57,017 nucleotides of DNA from Actinomyces oris (GCF_001929375.1 NZ_MSGO01000035.1:1-57017); one strand, 5' to 3'; positions 17,601 through 26,343 are shown, counted from the stretch's first letter. Program-made: numbers and translations. The notes: generated by a model not told the origin, from the sequence alone.

Positions 17601-18454
17601 GTTCGGGTCAGCGGCAGGTTGGAGCCCCACATCATGAGGTACTGGGCGTTGTACCAGTCGCCGGCCTCGGGGACGTCGGTCTGGTCCCCGAAGACCTGCG
17701 GTGAGGCCGGAGGCAGGTCGGCGTACCAGTCGTAGAAGGAGAGCATCGTGGCGCCGATGAGCTCGTGGAGGCGGGCGCCGGAGCCGTAGGAGACCTGGGA
17801 CATGGCCGGGATGACGGTGAAGCCGGCGATCCGGTCCGGGCCCCAGGCGCGGATGGTGTGGACGTAGGCGGCCGCGACGATCTCCATGGCCTCGTCCCAG
17901 CCCACGCGCACCATGCCGCCCTTGCCTCGGGCCGACTTGTAGGCCTTGGCGGTGGCCGGGTCACCGGTGACCTGCGCCCAGGCGGCGACCGGGTCGCCGT
18001 CGTTGTCGGCCTTCGCGGCGCGGAAGGCGTCCAGCAGGACCGAGCGCACGTAGGGGTAGCGGATGCGCGTGGGGGAGTAGGTGTACCAGGAGAAGGCCGC
18101 ACCGCGCGGGCAGCCGCGGGGCTCGTACTCGGGCATGTCCGGACCCGTGGTGGGGTAGTCGGTGATCTGCTTCTCCCAGGTGATGATGCCGTCGGAGACG
18201 TAGACCTCCCAGGCGCACGACCCGGTGCAGTTGACCCCGTGGGTGGAGTGGACCATCTTGTCGTGGCTCCACCGGTGCCGGTAGAAGGTGTCGGCCTCGC
18301 GCCCTCCGGTCAGGAACAGGCGGCGGGCGTCGGCAGAGGCCTGTCCTCGACGCAGGTACGAGCCCAGCGTGAGCAGTCCGGGGGCGTTCTCGACCTGCTG
18401 ATCGGGGCCGGGGACGATCCCGGGGCCGGTGGTTTGGGAGCCGGTGGTGCTCAT
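14678..18454 (-). CDS. narG: Respiratory nitrate reductase alpha subunit (molybdopterin)
   Basis: 1258 residues, normal for NarG. ATG 18454 is preferred to the TTG just before it because AAAGGA lies six bases upstream. The N-terminal [4Fe-4S] ligands are His72, Cys76, Cys80 and Cys115 in THGVNCTGSC and RGCPRG. Asp242 in SFYDWYADLPPAS is the molybdenum ligand. The bis-MGD enzyme reduces nitrate to nitrite with electrons from NarH. No twin-arginine export signal is seen at the N-terminus, consistent with a cytoplasm-facing active site. First structural gene after narK, 206 bases away. Confidence 0.97.
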   Translation of the reverse strand: MSTTGSQTTGPGIVPGPDQQVENAPGLLTLGSYLRRGQASADARRLFLTGGREADTFYRHRWSHDKMVHSTHGVNCTGSCAWEVYVSDGIITWEKQITDYPTTGPDMPEYEPRGCPRGAAFSWYTYSPTRIRYPYVRSVLLDAFRAAKADNDGDPVAAWAQVTGDPATAKAYKSARGKGGMVRVGWDEAMEIVAAAYVHTIRAWGPDRIAGFTVIPAMSQVSYGSGARLHELIGATMLSFYDWYADLPPASPQVFGDQTDVPEAGDWYNAQYLMMWGSNLPLTRTPDAHFMTEARYHGQKVVAVSPDYADNTKFADQWLRVAPGTDGALAQAMGHVILSEFHVKREEPFFLDYMRRHTDSPFLIGLEPSPDGTSYVPGRFVTASDVNGVATGAPKNEFRPLVWDRQRGPADPGGTLADRFTPEGEGKWNLLMEGLDPVMSILDLHGEGPQVQAAEVLLPRFDLPGSSTPEGSVGGGVVRRGVPVTRIGDRLVTTVYDLLLAQYAVERPSMPGEWPVDYQDATIPGTPAWASEITGVPGPAIIQVARDFALNAVESGGRSQIVMGAGINHYYHADQIYRTILALTSMCATQGVNGGGWAHYVGQEKVRPLSGFQQYAFALDWHRPARQMISTGFWYITTDQWRYDVTSAERLASPLGPGTLAGKTTTDAMVEAMKRGWTPSYPTFNRSPLLLGQQAAEAGMDPKDYVVEQLRSGELRFACEDPDAPENFPRILCSWRTNLLGSSAKGTEFFLRHMVGADNDVNTIEPPPEQRPASVTWRDEAPVGKLDLMWTADFRNTSTTLHSDVVLPAATWYEKHDISSTDMHPFVHSFNAAIDPPWEARTDFQVFQTLAGLISAWAPRYLGTQTDVVAAPLTHDTPDALTMAHGDVSSLPQEWVPGVTMPKLVPTQRDYTQIRAKFDALGPLAEKLGLPCKGIMLKPGPEVERLARNHGVSSDGEAAGRPLLDTDIRAADAILALSGTTNGRISTEGWDTLSKRTGTPLVELSQEEAGKLISFADTQVKPQGVITSPEWSGSEHGGRRYSAFVVNVEHAKPWHTLTGRMHYYLDHDWMRDMGESLPVFRPPLDFHALYGEAAPGSVSTSQAGTAQVAVRYITAHNKWAIHSQYFDNLHMLTLGRGGQTIWMSPQDADKIGVKDNEWVEAYNRNGIVAARAVVSHRIPEGMVFMHHAQERTMNTPLTESSGRRGGTHNSLTRIVLKPSHFAGGYGQLSYAFNYIGPTGNNRDEVTLIRRRSNQEVTF

Positions 18455-18660
18455 CAATGGTCCTTTGCTCCGTGAAGCTGACGGGTTTTAGTGGTTGGTG
18501 ACGAATGGTGGCCCGGAGCCGGTGGGGACGGGCCCTGGGTGGCTCTGGCTGCTCCCGGCGGAGGCGACCACGATGCTGGCCGCGTCCGCCGTCGAGCTGG
18601 TCAGTCGGTGGTGGGCGGCGACCCCGACGGACTGGTCCCGACCGGGGCCGGATGGGCGGA

Positions 18661-19989
18661 TCAGCCCGGACGCTTGGCGCCCGGCTTGGCGTAGCGGATC
18701 CAGCAGATGACGGCGCACACGACGCAGAAGACGGCGCAGCCGTAGAAGAAGACGTGCGTTGGCATGAGGGTCAGGGCGATACCGACCAGGAAGGGGCCGA
18801 GCGAGGCCACGGCGGCGGTGAAGCCGATGGCGCCGCCGGCCTGACGCTTGGGCATGATCATCGGCATCTGCTTGAAGGTCGAGGCGTTGCCGACGCCGGC
18901 GAAGAAGAACATGGCCAGCAGCGCCACCATGAAGATGGTGAAGTCGGCCGGGTCGTCCGCGGCGGCCACCAGGTAGCCGCACCAGGCCATCGTGACGGCC
19001 ATGCCGACGGCGGAGACGAAGGTCCAGATGGCTCCGCCGAAGCGGTCGCACAGGGGACCCCAGGCGAAGCGCAGGAAGGAGCCGATGAGGGTGCCGATGA
19101 AGGCGTAGGAGGCTCCCTGGGGCAGGTCGGCCTTGGCGAAGTGCCCGGCCAGGTCGGAGGCGGCGCCGTAGTTGTTGTTGATGATGTTGGCGGTCTGGGC
19201 GGCGAACCCGGAGAAGACGCCGAAGGTCATGATGTACAGGACCGTCATGAGCCAGGTGTCGAGGTTGCCGAAGATGTCCATCTGCTCCTTGATGTTGGCC
19301 TTGAGCGGGACGTCCTTGATGTAGCGGAAGGTCAGGAAGGCCGCGATGAGGGACCAGGGCAGGAAGAAGACGGTGGCGTTGACGACCATGGGGGCGCCCT
19401 CGTGGTGGGGGGCGACCCAGGTCAGCCCGAACAGGCTGATGCTCATGAGGAAGGGGGCGGCGAGCTGGATGATGCTCATGCCCATGTTGCCCAGTCCTCC
19501 CTGCAGGCCCAGGGCGGTGCCGGCCAGGCGCTTGGGGAAGTAGAAGCCGGTCGAGGGCATGTAGCCGGAGAAGGTGGCGGCCCCGATACCGCAGGCGAAG
19601 GACAGGGCGAGCAGGACGCCGAAGGAGGTGTTGTGGTTCTGCACCGCGAAGAACCAGCCGAGCATCGGCAGGATGTAGAGCAGCGAGGACCAGCCGATCA
19701 TCTTGCGGGCGCCGATGGTGGCGGGCAGGAACATGTAGATCAGACGCAGCGCGGCGCAGGACAGCCCCGGCATCGAGGTGATCCAGTAGATCTGGTTCTT
19801 GGTCAGGTGGAAGCCGATGTCGTTGAGCCTGGGGGCCACCGCGCTGGGCAGGAACCAGACGGTGAAGCCGAGCATGAGGGAGAAAGTGGTGATGGCCAGA
19901 GTGGTCCAGGCGATCTTCGCGGACCAGTTCTCCGGCTCCTCGGGGTTCCAGCCTGTGAGGACGCGACCGGAGGTGTCGAGCGTGGACAT
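18661..19989 (-). CDS. narK: Nitrate/nitrite MFS transporter
   Basis: Start ATG 19989 has GGAG four bases upstream; a longer open frame runs on but would begin inside the regulatory region. The 442-residue product has twelve hydrophobic helices with the nitrate signature of the NNP family: GLQGGLGNMGMSIIQL in helix V and ASTFKQMPMIMPKRQAGGAIGF-like sequence in helix XI-XII region, with the conserved Arg in helix II (ALRLIYMF). It carries nitrate in and nitrite out. The gene leads the nar-mod-moeZ unit, so its promoter lies in 19990-20311. Confidence 0.93.
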   Translation of the reverse strand: MSTLDTSGRVLTGWNPEEPENWSAKIAWTTLAITTFSLMLGFTVWFLPSAVAPRLNDIGFHLTKNQIYWITSMPGLSCAALRLIYMFLPATIGARKMIGWSSLLYILPMLGWFFAVQNHNTSFGVLLALSFACGIGAATFSGYMPSTGFYFPKRLAGTALGLQGGLGNMGMSIIQLAAPFLMSISLFGLTWVAPHHEGAPMVVNATVFFLPWSLIAAFLTFRYIKDVPLKANIKEQMDIFGNLDTWLMTVLYIMTFGVFSGFAAQTANIINNNYGAASDLAGHFAKADLPQGASYAFIGTLIGSFLRFAWGPLCDRFGGAIWTFVSAVGMAVTMAWCGYLVAAADDPADFTIFMVALLAMFFFAGVGNASTFKQMPMIMPKRQAGGAIGFTAAVASLGPFLVGIALTLMPTHVFFYGCAVFCVVCAVICWIRYAKPGAKRPG

Positions 19990-20311
19990 AGGGCTCCTGC
20001 TGTGATGTGGGGCTCGGTCTGCTGGGCGACAGCGCCCTGGACCTGAGACTGTTTGGACAATGTCGGTGAAAGCTCGTGGACTCGCACCACCTTCCATGAT
20101 GCATTGACCTGCTCGGACCTTCACGCAAGGGACGAATGTCCGAGCAATACGAGGTGAAACCGACATCTAGGAGGTGACGAAGGGCGGTGAATTAGATTAA
20201 ATGATGGTTGCCTAATTGAGGTTACCGGCTGGATCGGGACGTGTTTCCCTTGAAACACCGGGCGGGAGGCGGAGACCCCTGATTGGGGTGTACGCGGACT
20301 ACGGTGGCCCC
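19990..20311. promoter_or_regulatory. Divergent narK / mog control region
   Basis: 322 bases without a gene between two divergent starts. It contains an AT-rich island unusual for this genome at 20188-20219, where TGAATTAG and CTAATTGA form an inverted repeat (seven of eight pairs, 16-base spacer), and a small hairpin GGGCG/CGCCC at about 20026-20039 in the narK leader. The AT-rich island is a reasonable place for the narK promoter and an oxygen- or nitrate-responsive operator. I do not see a consensus FNR box (TTGAT-N4-ATCAA). Confidence 0.45.
20300..20305 (+). promoter_or_regulatory. Leaderless -10 box of mog
   Basis: TACGGT lies six bases before ATG 20312 and no ribosome binding site precedes that ATG, so transcription probably starts at the start codon. 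Confidence 0.5.
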
Positions 20312-20845
20312 ATGAGTGAGACCCCCATCGTCCAGAAGGGCCTCGTGCCCCTCCCTGAGCCCGTCAAGGGCTCCGTCATCACCGTCTCCGACCGCTGTGT
20401 CAGCGGCGAGCGCGAGGACCTCTCCGGTCCGCTGGCCCAGCGCCTTCTGGCTGAGCACGACGTCGTCGTCGAGAAGGTGGACCTCGTGCCCGACGGCGTT
20501 GAGCCGGTGCGTGAGGCGATCAGGCGGGCGGTGGCCGGCGGTGCCCGGGTGGTCCTGACCACGGGCGGCACCGGCGTCACCCCGCGCGACCTCACCCCGG
20601 AGGCCACGGCTCCCCTGCTGACCACCCGCCTGGAGGGAATCGAGGCCCAGATCCGTGCCCACGGGCTGACCAAGACCCCGCTGGCCGGTCTGTCCCGCGG
20701 CCTGGTGGGAGTGACCTCCCGCGGCGCTGAGGGCGCCCTGGTCGTCAACGCCCCCGGCTCGCGCGGCGGGGTCAAGGACACCGTCGCCGTCGTCGGCCCC
20801 CTGGTGCCCCACGTCCTGGAGCAGCTCGGTGGCGGAGACCACTGA
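20312..20845 (+). CDS. mog: Molybdopterin adenylyltransferase (MogA/MoaB-like)
   Basis: 177 residues of the MoCF-binding fold. Key stretches are VITVSDRCVSGEREDLSG at the start, VVLTTGGTGVTPRDLTPEAT (the conserved GGTG-x-x-xRD loop that binds molybdopterin) and NAPGSRGGVKDTV. It adenylates molybdopterin before MoeA inserts molybdate. The open frame begins further upstream, but ATG 20312 gives the family N-terminus and sits behind a TACGGT box. Runs opposite to narK and converges on mobA. Confidence 0.9.
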   Translation: MSETPIVQKGLVPLPEPVKGSVITVSDRCVSGEREDLSGPLAQRLLAEHDVVVEKVDLVPDGVEPVREAIRRAVAGGARVVLTTGGTGVTPRDLTPEATAPLLTTRLEGIEAQIRAHGLTKTPLAGLSRGLVGVTSRGAEGALVVNAPGSRGGVKDTVAVVGPLVPHVLEQLGGGDH

Positions 20846-20882
20846 GCGCCGCTGAATGCCACTGAGCGAGGTGGCCTGAGTG

Positions 20883-20904
20883 GGACCGCTATCCGCAGCG
20901 GTCC
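20883..20904. terminator. Stem-loop between convergent mog and mobA
   Basis: GGACCGCT and AGCGGTCC pair perfectly around a six-base loop; the stem overlaps the mobA stop codon. No T-run follows, so the role as a two-way terminator is inference. Confidence 0.4.
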
Positions 20905-21554
20905 GAGTCCCAGGCGCGGACCTCGGCCCAGGTGTCCAGATCCCGCACGACGTCGTGGGGCGTGGGGATGGCCGTGACGTGGAGCGGCCCGAGGGCCCGG
21001 CGCACGGCCGTGTCCCGCAGAGGCATGCCGTCCGGGGTGACGGCCGCGGTCAGTGCCCGGCGGCGGTAGAGGCCCAGCAGGTACTGGGTGTGGTCGCCGT
21101 CGCGGGCGCAGGCGCCGTCCAGCTCCGGCCCCGCCTCCGCAAGCGCCCGGTACAGGGAAGGTAGCGCCCGCCAGGACAAGGGCGCGTCGCAGGTGAGGAT
21201 CCCGGTGAGCCCCGCAACCGGATCGCTCCCGCCCAGGAGCTCCAGCCCGGCCGCGATCCCGGCGACCGGCCCTCCCAGGGGAGGGTTCTCCAACGCCCGC
21301 AGGACGTCGCCGGGCAGCGCGACCTCCGCCGGGGCGACGACGCACACGCGCCCGAGCGCGAGGCCCTGTTCGCGCAGCCGCTCCAAGCCGGCCAGGACGT
21401 GGTCGAGCAGACGCAGCCCCCGGGCGACGACGTCGGGCTTGGAGACTCCGTCCAACCGCCTGCCTGTACCGCCGGCCAGCACAATGACGTCGGCGACCTC
21501 GGCCGCGTCCGCGGTGCTCACGGCGGTGCGGGCCGTCTGATCAGGACTCGTCAC
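20889..21554 (-). CDS. mobA: Molybdenum cofactor guanylyltransferase
   Basis: MobA attaches GMP to molybdopterin to give the guanine dinucleotide form that NarG uses. The nucleotide-binding motif VIVLAGGTGRRLDGVSKPD matches LAGGxSxRMGxDK with changes at the Met and Asp-Lys positions (Leu, Ser-Lys). GPVAGIAAGLELL and ILTCDAPL follow as in the family. The 221-residue frame starts with GTG 21554, which overlaps the moaC stop (GTGACGAGTCCTGA); a later GTG at about 21521 is possible. Coupled to moaC. Confidence 0.82.
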   Translation of the reverse strand: MTSPDQTARTAVSTADAAEVADVIVLAGGTGRRLDGVSKPDVVARGLRLLDHVLAGLERLREQGLALGRVCVVAPAEVALPGDVLRALENPPLGGPVAGIAAGLELLGGSDPVAGLTGILTCDAPLSWRALPSLYRALAEAGPELDGACARDGDHTQYLLGLYRRRALTAAVTPDGMPLRDTAVRRALGPLHVTAIPTPHDVVRDLDTWAEVRAWDSDRCG

Positions 21555-22044
21555 CGCGGTCACCGCGCACCCAGTCCCCTGAGCGTCCCCCGGACTTGGC
21601 CACCACCCTGGCCTCGCGCAGCTCGATGTCGCGGTCCACTCCCTTGACCATGTCGACGATCGCCAGTCCCGCCACGGTGGCGGCGGTGAGGGCCTCCATC
21701 TCCACCCCTGTGCGGTCGGCCGTGCGCACCGTGGTCTCGATACGCACGCCGCCGTCGACGATCTCCAGATCCACGCGCGCCCCGTGCACGCCGATGACGT
21801 GCGCCAGGGGGAGGAGCTCGGGGACCTTCTTCGTCGCCGCGATCCCGGCCACGCGGGCCACGGCGAGCACGTCGCCCTTGGGGACCGAGCCCCCGCGCAG
21901 GGCGTCCACGATCGCCTCCGAGCAGGCCACGAAGGCGGTGGCGCGGGCCTCGCGCACGGTCGGGATCTTGGCGGTGACATCCACCATGTAGGCGGCGCCC
22001 GCCTCATCCAGGTGGGTGAGGGTGATCTCGGGGCGGGTAGTCAT
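21541..22044 (-). CDS. moaC: Cyclic pyranopterin monophosphate synthase
   Basis: MoaC turns 3',8-cyclo-GTP, made by MoaA, into cyclic pyranopterin monophosphate. Start ATG 22044 is set by GAAGGAG six to seven bases upstream. The 167-residue product has the family motifs: MVDVTAKIPTVREARA near the N-terminus, AGIAATKKVPELLPLAH (catalytic Lys region), GVEMEALTAATVAGL and VDMVKGVDRD (catalytic Lys and Asp). Overlaps mobA downstream. Confidence 0.95.
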   Translation of the reverse strand: MTTRPEITLTHLDEAGAAYMVDVTAKIPTVREARATAFVACSEAIVDALRGGSVPKGDVLAVARVAGIAATKKVPELLPLAHVIGVHGARVDLEIVDGGVRIETTVRTADRTGVEMEALTAATVAGLAIVDMVKGVDRDIELREARVVAKSGGRSGDWVRGDRGDES

Positions 22045-22133
22045 AAAAGGCTCCTTCACTGGGGCGTGGGATCGTGCGTCGCGGATGCGCTCGTGGCTTT
22101 CACCGGTGGCCTTCAGGGGGCGGCCGGTGGGTT

Positions 22134-23468
22134 CTACGAGGCGGACAGCGGGATGAGGGGCAGCTCGTCGCCGACCTCGACCGCCTCGACCTCGGCGGCC
22201 ACCACCGCCAGGGCCTGCGCGGCCGGCAGCGAGGCCACCAGGTGCGAGCCGGAGCCCAGCCGGTGGGTGGGCGTCACCCAGGGGAGGCCCGCACCGTCGT
22301 CGAGGCCGGAACTGACTCCGGAGCCGGTGGGTGCCTCGGTGAAGCGCACCGGCACGTGCTGGCGCCGTCCCGGCGGGGTCCGCCAGCCCACCGCCGCGCG
22401 CGCCGTCAGGCCAGGCCGCCCCGGAAGCGGCTCGGCGCCGCCTGCCGCGTCCTGCCCGGCCAGACGGGCCAGCGCCGGGGCCACGATCGTGGTGAAGGAC
22501 ACCAGGACGCTCACCGGGTTGCCCGGCAGGCAGATGATCGGCACCCGCCGGCCGCTGTCGGCGAGCACCCAGCCGTGCCCCTGGGGCTTGCCCGGCTGCA
22601 TGGCCACCTTGACGAAGTCCAGGTGCACCGGGGCCTCCTCGCCCCGCTGCGCCTGCGCCAGCATCGTCAGTGGGTCGAAGGCGCCCGCGGACACGCCCCC
22701 GGAGGTGACGATGAGGTCGGCGCCGGCAGCGGCCTGCCGCAGCACCTCAGCCAGGGCATCGGCCGTGTCGCCGCTGCGGGCCACGCTCGTGCACGCGGCC
22801 CCCTGCTCGGCGACCAGCCCGGCCAGCAGCAGGGAGTTGGAGTCGGGGATCGTTCCGGGTTCCAGCGCCTGGCCGGCGTCACGCAGCTCGGCTCCGGTGG
22901 AGACCACCGCCACGCGCACCTGCGGCCGCACCAGCACGGAGCCGAGCCCCACGGAGGCCAGGGCGGAGATGGCCGTCGCGGACAGCCTCGTCCCCGCCGC
23001 CATGACCGGGTCGCCCGCGGCCACGTCCTCCCCGGCACAGCGCACGTTGAGACCCGAGCTGGCCGCCGCGCGGATCTCGACGCGCTGGGGAACCGGGTGC
23101 GGGCCGGGAGCCTGGTCGGTGTCCTCCACCTTGACCACGGCGTTAGCGCCCTCGGGCAGCATCGCCCCGGTCATGATCCGCTGCGCGGTTCCCTCCGCGA
23201 GGGGGCGCGGGGCGGCGCCGGCCGGGACGTCCCCGCTCACCGGCAGAACCACGGGCGTTTGCGGGCAGGCGCCGGTCGTGTCCTTCGCGCGCACCGCGTA
23301 ACCGTCCATCGCCGAGTTCGTCCACGGCGGCACCGGCACGGCGGCGGTCACGTCCTCGGCCAGCACCCGGCCGTGCGCCCGCCCCAGTGGCATACGGCCG
23401 CCCTCCAAGGGGGACAGGGCCTCCAACACCTGGGAGACGTAATCCTCCAGGGGGATCATCTGCGCCAT
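22134..23468 (-). CDS. moeA: Molybdopterin molybdenumtransferase
   Basis: 444 residues. MoeA inserts molybdate into adenylated molybdopterin. The N-terminal part has PPWTNSAMDGYAVRA, the conserved active-site Asp loop; the central MoCF domain has VRVAVVSTGAEL, PGTIPDSNS and IVTSGGVSAGAFD; then MQPGKPQGHG and the FCLPGNPVS-type loop (ICLPGNPVSVLVSF). Start ATG 23468 follows GGAAGG by six bases. The C-terminal domain IV ends ELPLIPLSAS. It sits 89 bases before moaC on the same strand. Confidence 0.95.
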   Translation of the reverse strand: MAQMIPLEDYVSQVLEALSPLEGGRMPLGRAHGRVLAEDVTAAVPVPPWTNSAMDGYAVRAKDTTGACPQTPVVLPVSGDVPAGAAPRPLAEGTAQRIMTGAMLPEGANAVVKVEDTDQAPGPHPVPQRVEIRAAASSGLNVRCAGEDVAAGDPVMAAGTRLSATAISALASVGLGSVLVRPQVRVAVVSTGAELRDAGQALEPGTIPDSNSLLLAGLVAEQGAACTSVARSGDTADALAEVLRQAAAGADLIVTSGGVSAGAFDPLTMLAQAQRGEEAPVHLDFVKVAMQPGKPQGHGWVLADSGRRVPIICLPGNPVSVLVSFTTIVAPALARLAGQDAAGGAEPLPGRPGLTARAAVGWRTPPGRRQHVPVRFTEAPTGSGVSSGLDDGAGLPWVTPTHRLGSGSHLVASLPAAQALAVVAAEVEAVEVGDELPLIPLSAS

Positions 23469-23650
23469 AGCGGTCCTTCCTTTGGCAGGTGCCCCGGCGG
23501 GTGTCGACCTCAGGGCGGAGGGGTGCGGGCGGGTCGGTGCCCGAACATCCGGGGCCTATCATGCCCGTTCAGCCGGTTGCGCCCACCTGGGTATGCTCGC
23601 GGCCGACCACCCGATCACGCCCAGCCCGCCGCCCAGATCGAGGAGACCCC

Positions 23651-24118
23651 GTGACGCCCAGCCCCGACCAGCACAGCCGGCCGCTCCCGGCTCCCGCGGC
23701 CCGCGTGGTACGCGCCGAGGTCACCGAGGCCCCCATCAGCGTTGCCGAGCTCGCCGACGCCGTCCAGGACGCGGCCGCCGGCGCCGTCGTCACCTTCGAG
23801 GGCGTGGTCCGCAACCATGACGCCGAGCGCGCCGTCACCGGCATCGGCTACTCCTGTCACCCCACAGCCGGCCAGGTCGTCGAGCAGATCGCCCAGGACG
23901 TGGCCCAGCGGGGTCGGGTGCGCGCCCTGGGCGTCGTCCACCGCGTCGGCGACCTGAGCGTCGGGGAGGCGGCGCTCGCGGTCGCCGTCAGCTCCGACCA
24001 CCGTGCCGAGGCCTTCGCCGTGTGCAGCCAGATCGTCGAGGAGGTCAAGGAGCGCCTGCCCGTGTGGAAGCGCCAGACCTTCACCGACGGCTCGAGCCAG
24101 TGGAGCAACATCGCCTGA
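23651..24118 (+). CDS. moaE: Molybdopterin synthase catalytic subunit
   Basis: 155 residues. Together with MoaD it adds the dithiolene sulfurs to cyclic pyranopterin monophosphate. Start GTG 23651 follows GAGGAG. Family motifs: VVTFEGVVRNHD, YSCHPTAGQVVEQIAQDV (in most homologues Y(E)xY..A), VVHRVGDLSVGEAALAVAV, and the active-site lysines in RLPVWKRQTF. Divergent from moeA, whose start is 182 bases away, and convergent with moaD. Confidence 0.93.
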   Translation: MTPSPDQHSRPLPAPAARVVRAEVTEAPISVAELADAVQDAAAGAVVTFEGVVRNHDAERAVTGIGYSCHPTAGQVVEQIAQDVAQRGRVRALGVVHRVGDLSVGEAALAVAVSSDHRAEAFAVCSQIVEEVKERLPVWKRQTFTDGSSQWSNIA

Positions 24119-24130
24119 CTTCTTGTCGCC

Positions 24131-24195
24131 GAGCCGGGCATTTCTCGCGTAGCCGGGCGGAAAAACGGTCGGGCTACGCGAGAAATGCCCGGCTC
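24131..24195. terminator. Perfect 24-bp inverted repeat between convergent moaE and moaD
   Basis: 24131-24154 and 24172-24195 are exact inverted copies (GAGCCGGGCATTTCTCGCGT and four more bases) around a 17-base loop. It follows the moaE stop by 12 bases and precedes the moaD stop by 19, so it can terminate both genes. The length and perfect match exceed what termination needs, and no T-run follows. Confidence 0.65.
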
Positions 24196-24214
24196 GATGC
24201 GGGAGCGGTGAGAC

Positions 24215-24523
24215 TCACCCGCCGGCGAAGGGCGGGAGCACGTCGACGGCGTCGCCGTCGGCCAGGGGCGTGAGCGAGTCCGCCGGGGTGGAGACGGAGT
24301 TGACCAGGAAGCTGCAGATCGGGATGACCCGCGCCATCTCCAGGTCCCGTCCGGAGAGCTGCTCGCGCAGAGCCGCCAGCGTTGTGCCGGCGGGCAGGTC
24401 CAGGCGCTCCTCGGGGCGGCCGGCGGCCTCGGCGGCCGCGGCGAAGTAGCGCAGGGTCACAGAGATCTGCGCCTGACCCGCGTGCGCGCCCGCCTGGGGG
24501 GACATCTTGGGAGAGGGACTCAT
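24215..24523 (-). CDS. moaD: Molybdopterin synthase sulfur carrier subunit
   Basis: 102 residues with the ubiquitin-like MoaD fold: ISVTLRYFAAAAEAAG at the start of the domain, ADGDAVDVLPPFAGG at the end. The terminal Gly-Gly is the site that MoeZ-type enzymes adenylate and convert to a thiocarboxylate. An AGGAG eight bases before ATG 24523 supports the start; the first 20 residues (MSPSPKMSPQAGAHAG) are a nonconserved extension. Follows moaA after 24 bases. Confidence 0.92.
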   Translation of the reverse strand: MSPSPKMSPQAGAHAGQAQISVTLRYFAAAAEAAGRPEERLDLPAGTTLAALREQLSGRDLEMARVIPICSFLVNSVSTPADSLTPLADGDAVDVLPPFAGG

Positions 24524-24547
24524 CGTGGGGGCTCCTGAGGACTCGGG

Positions 24548-25738
<1,191 letters not shown>

Positions 25739-25744
25739 GCGTTG

Positions 25745-25750
25745 AGCATA
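25745..25750 (-). promoter_or_regulatory. Leaderless -10 box of moaA
   Basis: TATGCT on the minus strand, six bases before ATG 25738, with no ribosome binding site between. Confidence 0.5.
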
Positions 25751-25868
25751 TCGGGAGCGCGCCGGTGGCATGGAGTCAGGCCCGACGAGGTCCTGCTGAG
25801 CCCATGGCCGGAGCCGTGGGCTCGGACCCGTGGGCGCCTCCCGCCGACCGGCCGCGCTGAGGCGCCGA

Positions 25869-26165
25869 TCAGACGGTGCGCAGGATCTCGACGCGGGCGA
25901 AGCCCTCGGACTGCTCCAGCAGCGTGTGCTGGAAGGTGAAGGGCAGCTGGTCGATCTGGGCCAGCAGCGGGGTGGGCACGTGCGGGGCCACCAGGTCGAA
26001 GCCCTCACCGGGGTTCAGGGAGGAGGCGGCTCCGATGACCGCGGCGTGGCGCAGGCGGTGCGGGATGGCGCGCGCGTCCAGGGTGAGGCGCTCGTCGCCG
26101 TGCTCGTGGCAGCCGCAGCTGGACTTCTTCTCGGTGACGGGCAGCAGCTCGGGGCTCTCGCTCAT
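25869..26165 (-). CDS. DUF2249-domain protein
   Basis: 98 residues. ATG 26165 follows AAGGAG. The N-terminal tail carries CGCHEHG, a possible metal-binding cluster; the body LTLDARAIPHRLRHAAVIGA with DLVAPHVPTPLLAQID and a C-terminal FARVEILR matches DUF2249, a small TusA-like domain found beside nitrite, NO and haem proteins. Function is not established. It lies between moaA (same strand, 130 bases on) and the divergent nirK operon, so a role in nitrogen-oxide metabolism or its redox chemistry is plausible but inferred. Confidence 0.75.
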   Translation of the reverse strand: MSESPELLPVTEKKSSCGCHEHGDERLTLDARAIPHRLRHAAVIGAASSLNPGEGFDLVAPHVPTPLLAQIDQLPFTFQHTLLEQSEGFARVEILRTV

Positions 26166-26206
26166 AGGGCTCTCCTTCGGAGTGTTTCGTACTGGTGGGC
26201 GTGACC

Positions 26207-26232
26207 TTACTACCGCCGGGGGCCGGCAGTAA
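26207..26232. promoter_or_regulatory. Imperfect palindrome upstream of the DUF2249 gene
   Basis: TTACTACCGCC and GGCCGGCAGTAA oppose each other; ten of thirteen arm positions pair. On the minus strand it contains TAGTAA, a possible -10 box for the DUF2249 gene. Candidate operator shared with the nirK side. Confidence 0.3.
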
Positions 26233-26301
26233 CGGCCGTCCACTTCCGCCAGCGCGACTGTCCACCACCGCCGGTGCGGCCGGCGCCACTCAAACCTACC
26301 G

Positions 26302-26343
26302 AAACTTCATAGACGACGCGGAGCCGTGTCGTCTATGAAGTTT
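26302..26343. promoter_or_regulatory. 16-bp perfect hairpin with T-run in the DUF2249/nirK divergent region
   Basis: AAACTTCATAGACGAC at 26302-26317 and its exact inverse at 26328-26343 flank a ten-base loop, and the right arm runs into TTTTTG. By shape it is an intrinsic terminator reading toward the nirK operon, yet no plus-strand gene lies upstream to terminate. It may be an attenuator in the leader or an extended operator. Confidence 0.5.

Noticed and set aside
19990-20166. N-terminal extension of narK to 20166
   Set aside because: The extra residues are not MFS-like; ATG 19989 has GGAG upstream and gives the family N-terminus.
20889-22007. 372-codon minus frame covering mobA and the moaC region
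   Set aside because: Its upper half is an alternative frame of moaC; only the part below about 21554 encodes MobA.
25739-26165. Molybdenum-cofactor riboswitch before moaA
   Set aside because: moaA appears leaderless and the DUF2249 gene lies directly upstream; no conserved Moco RNA elements seen.
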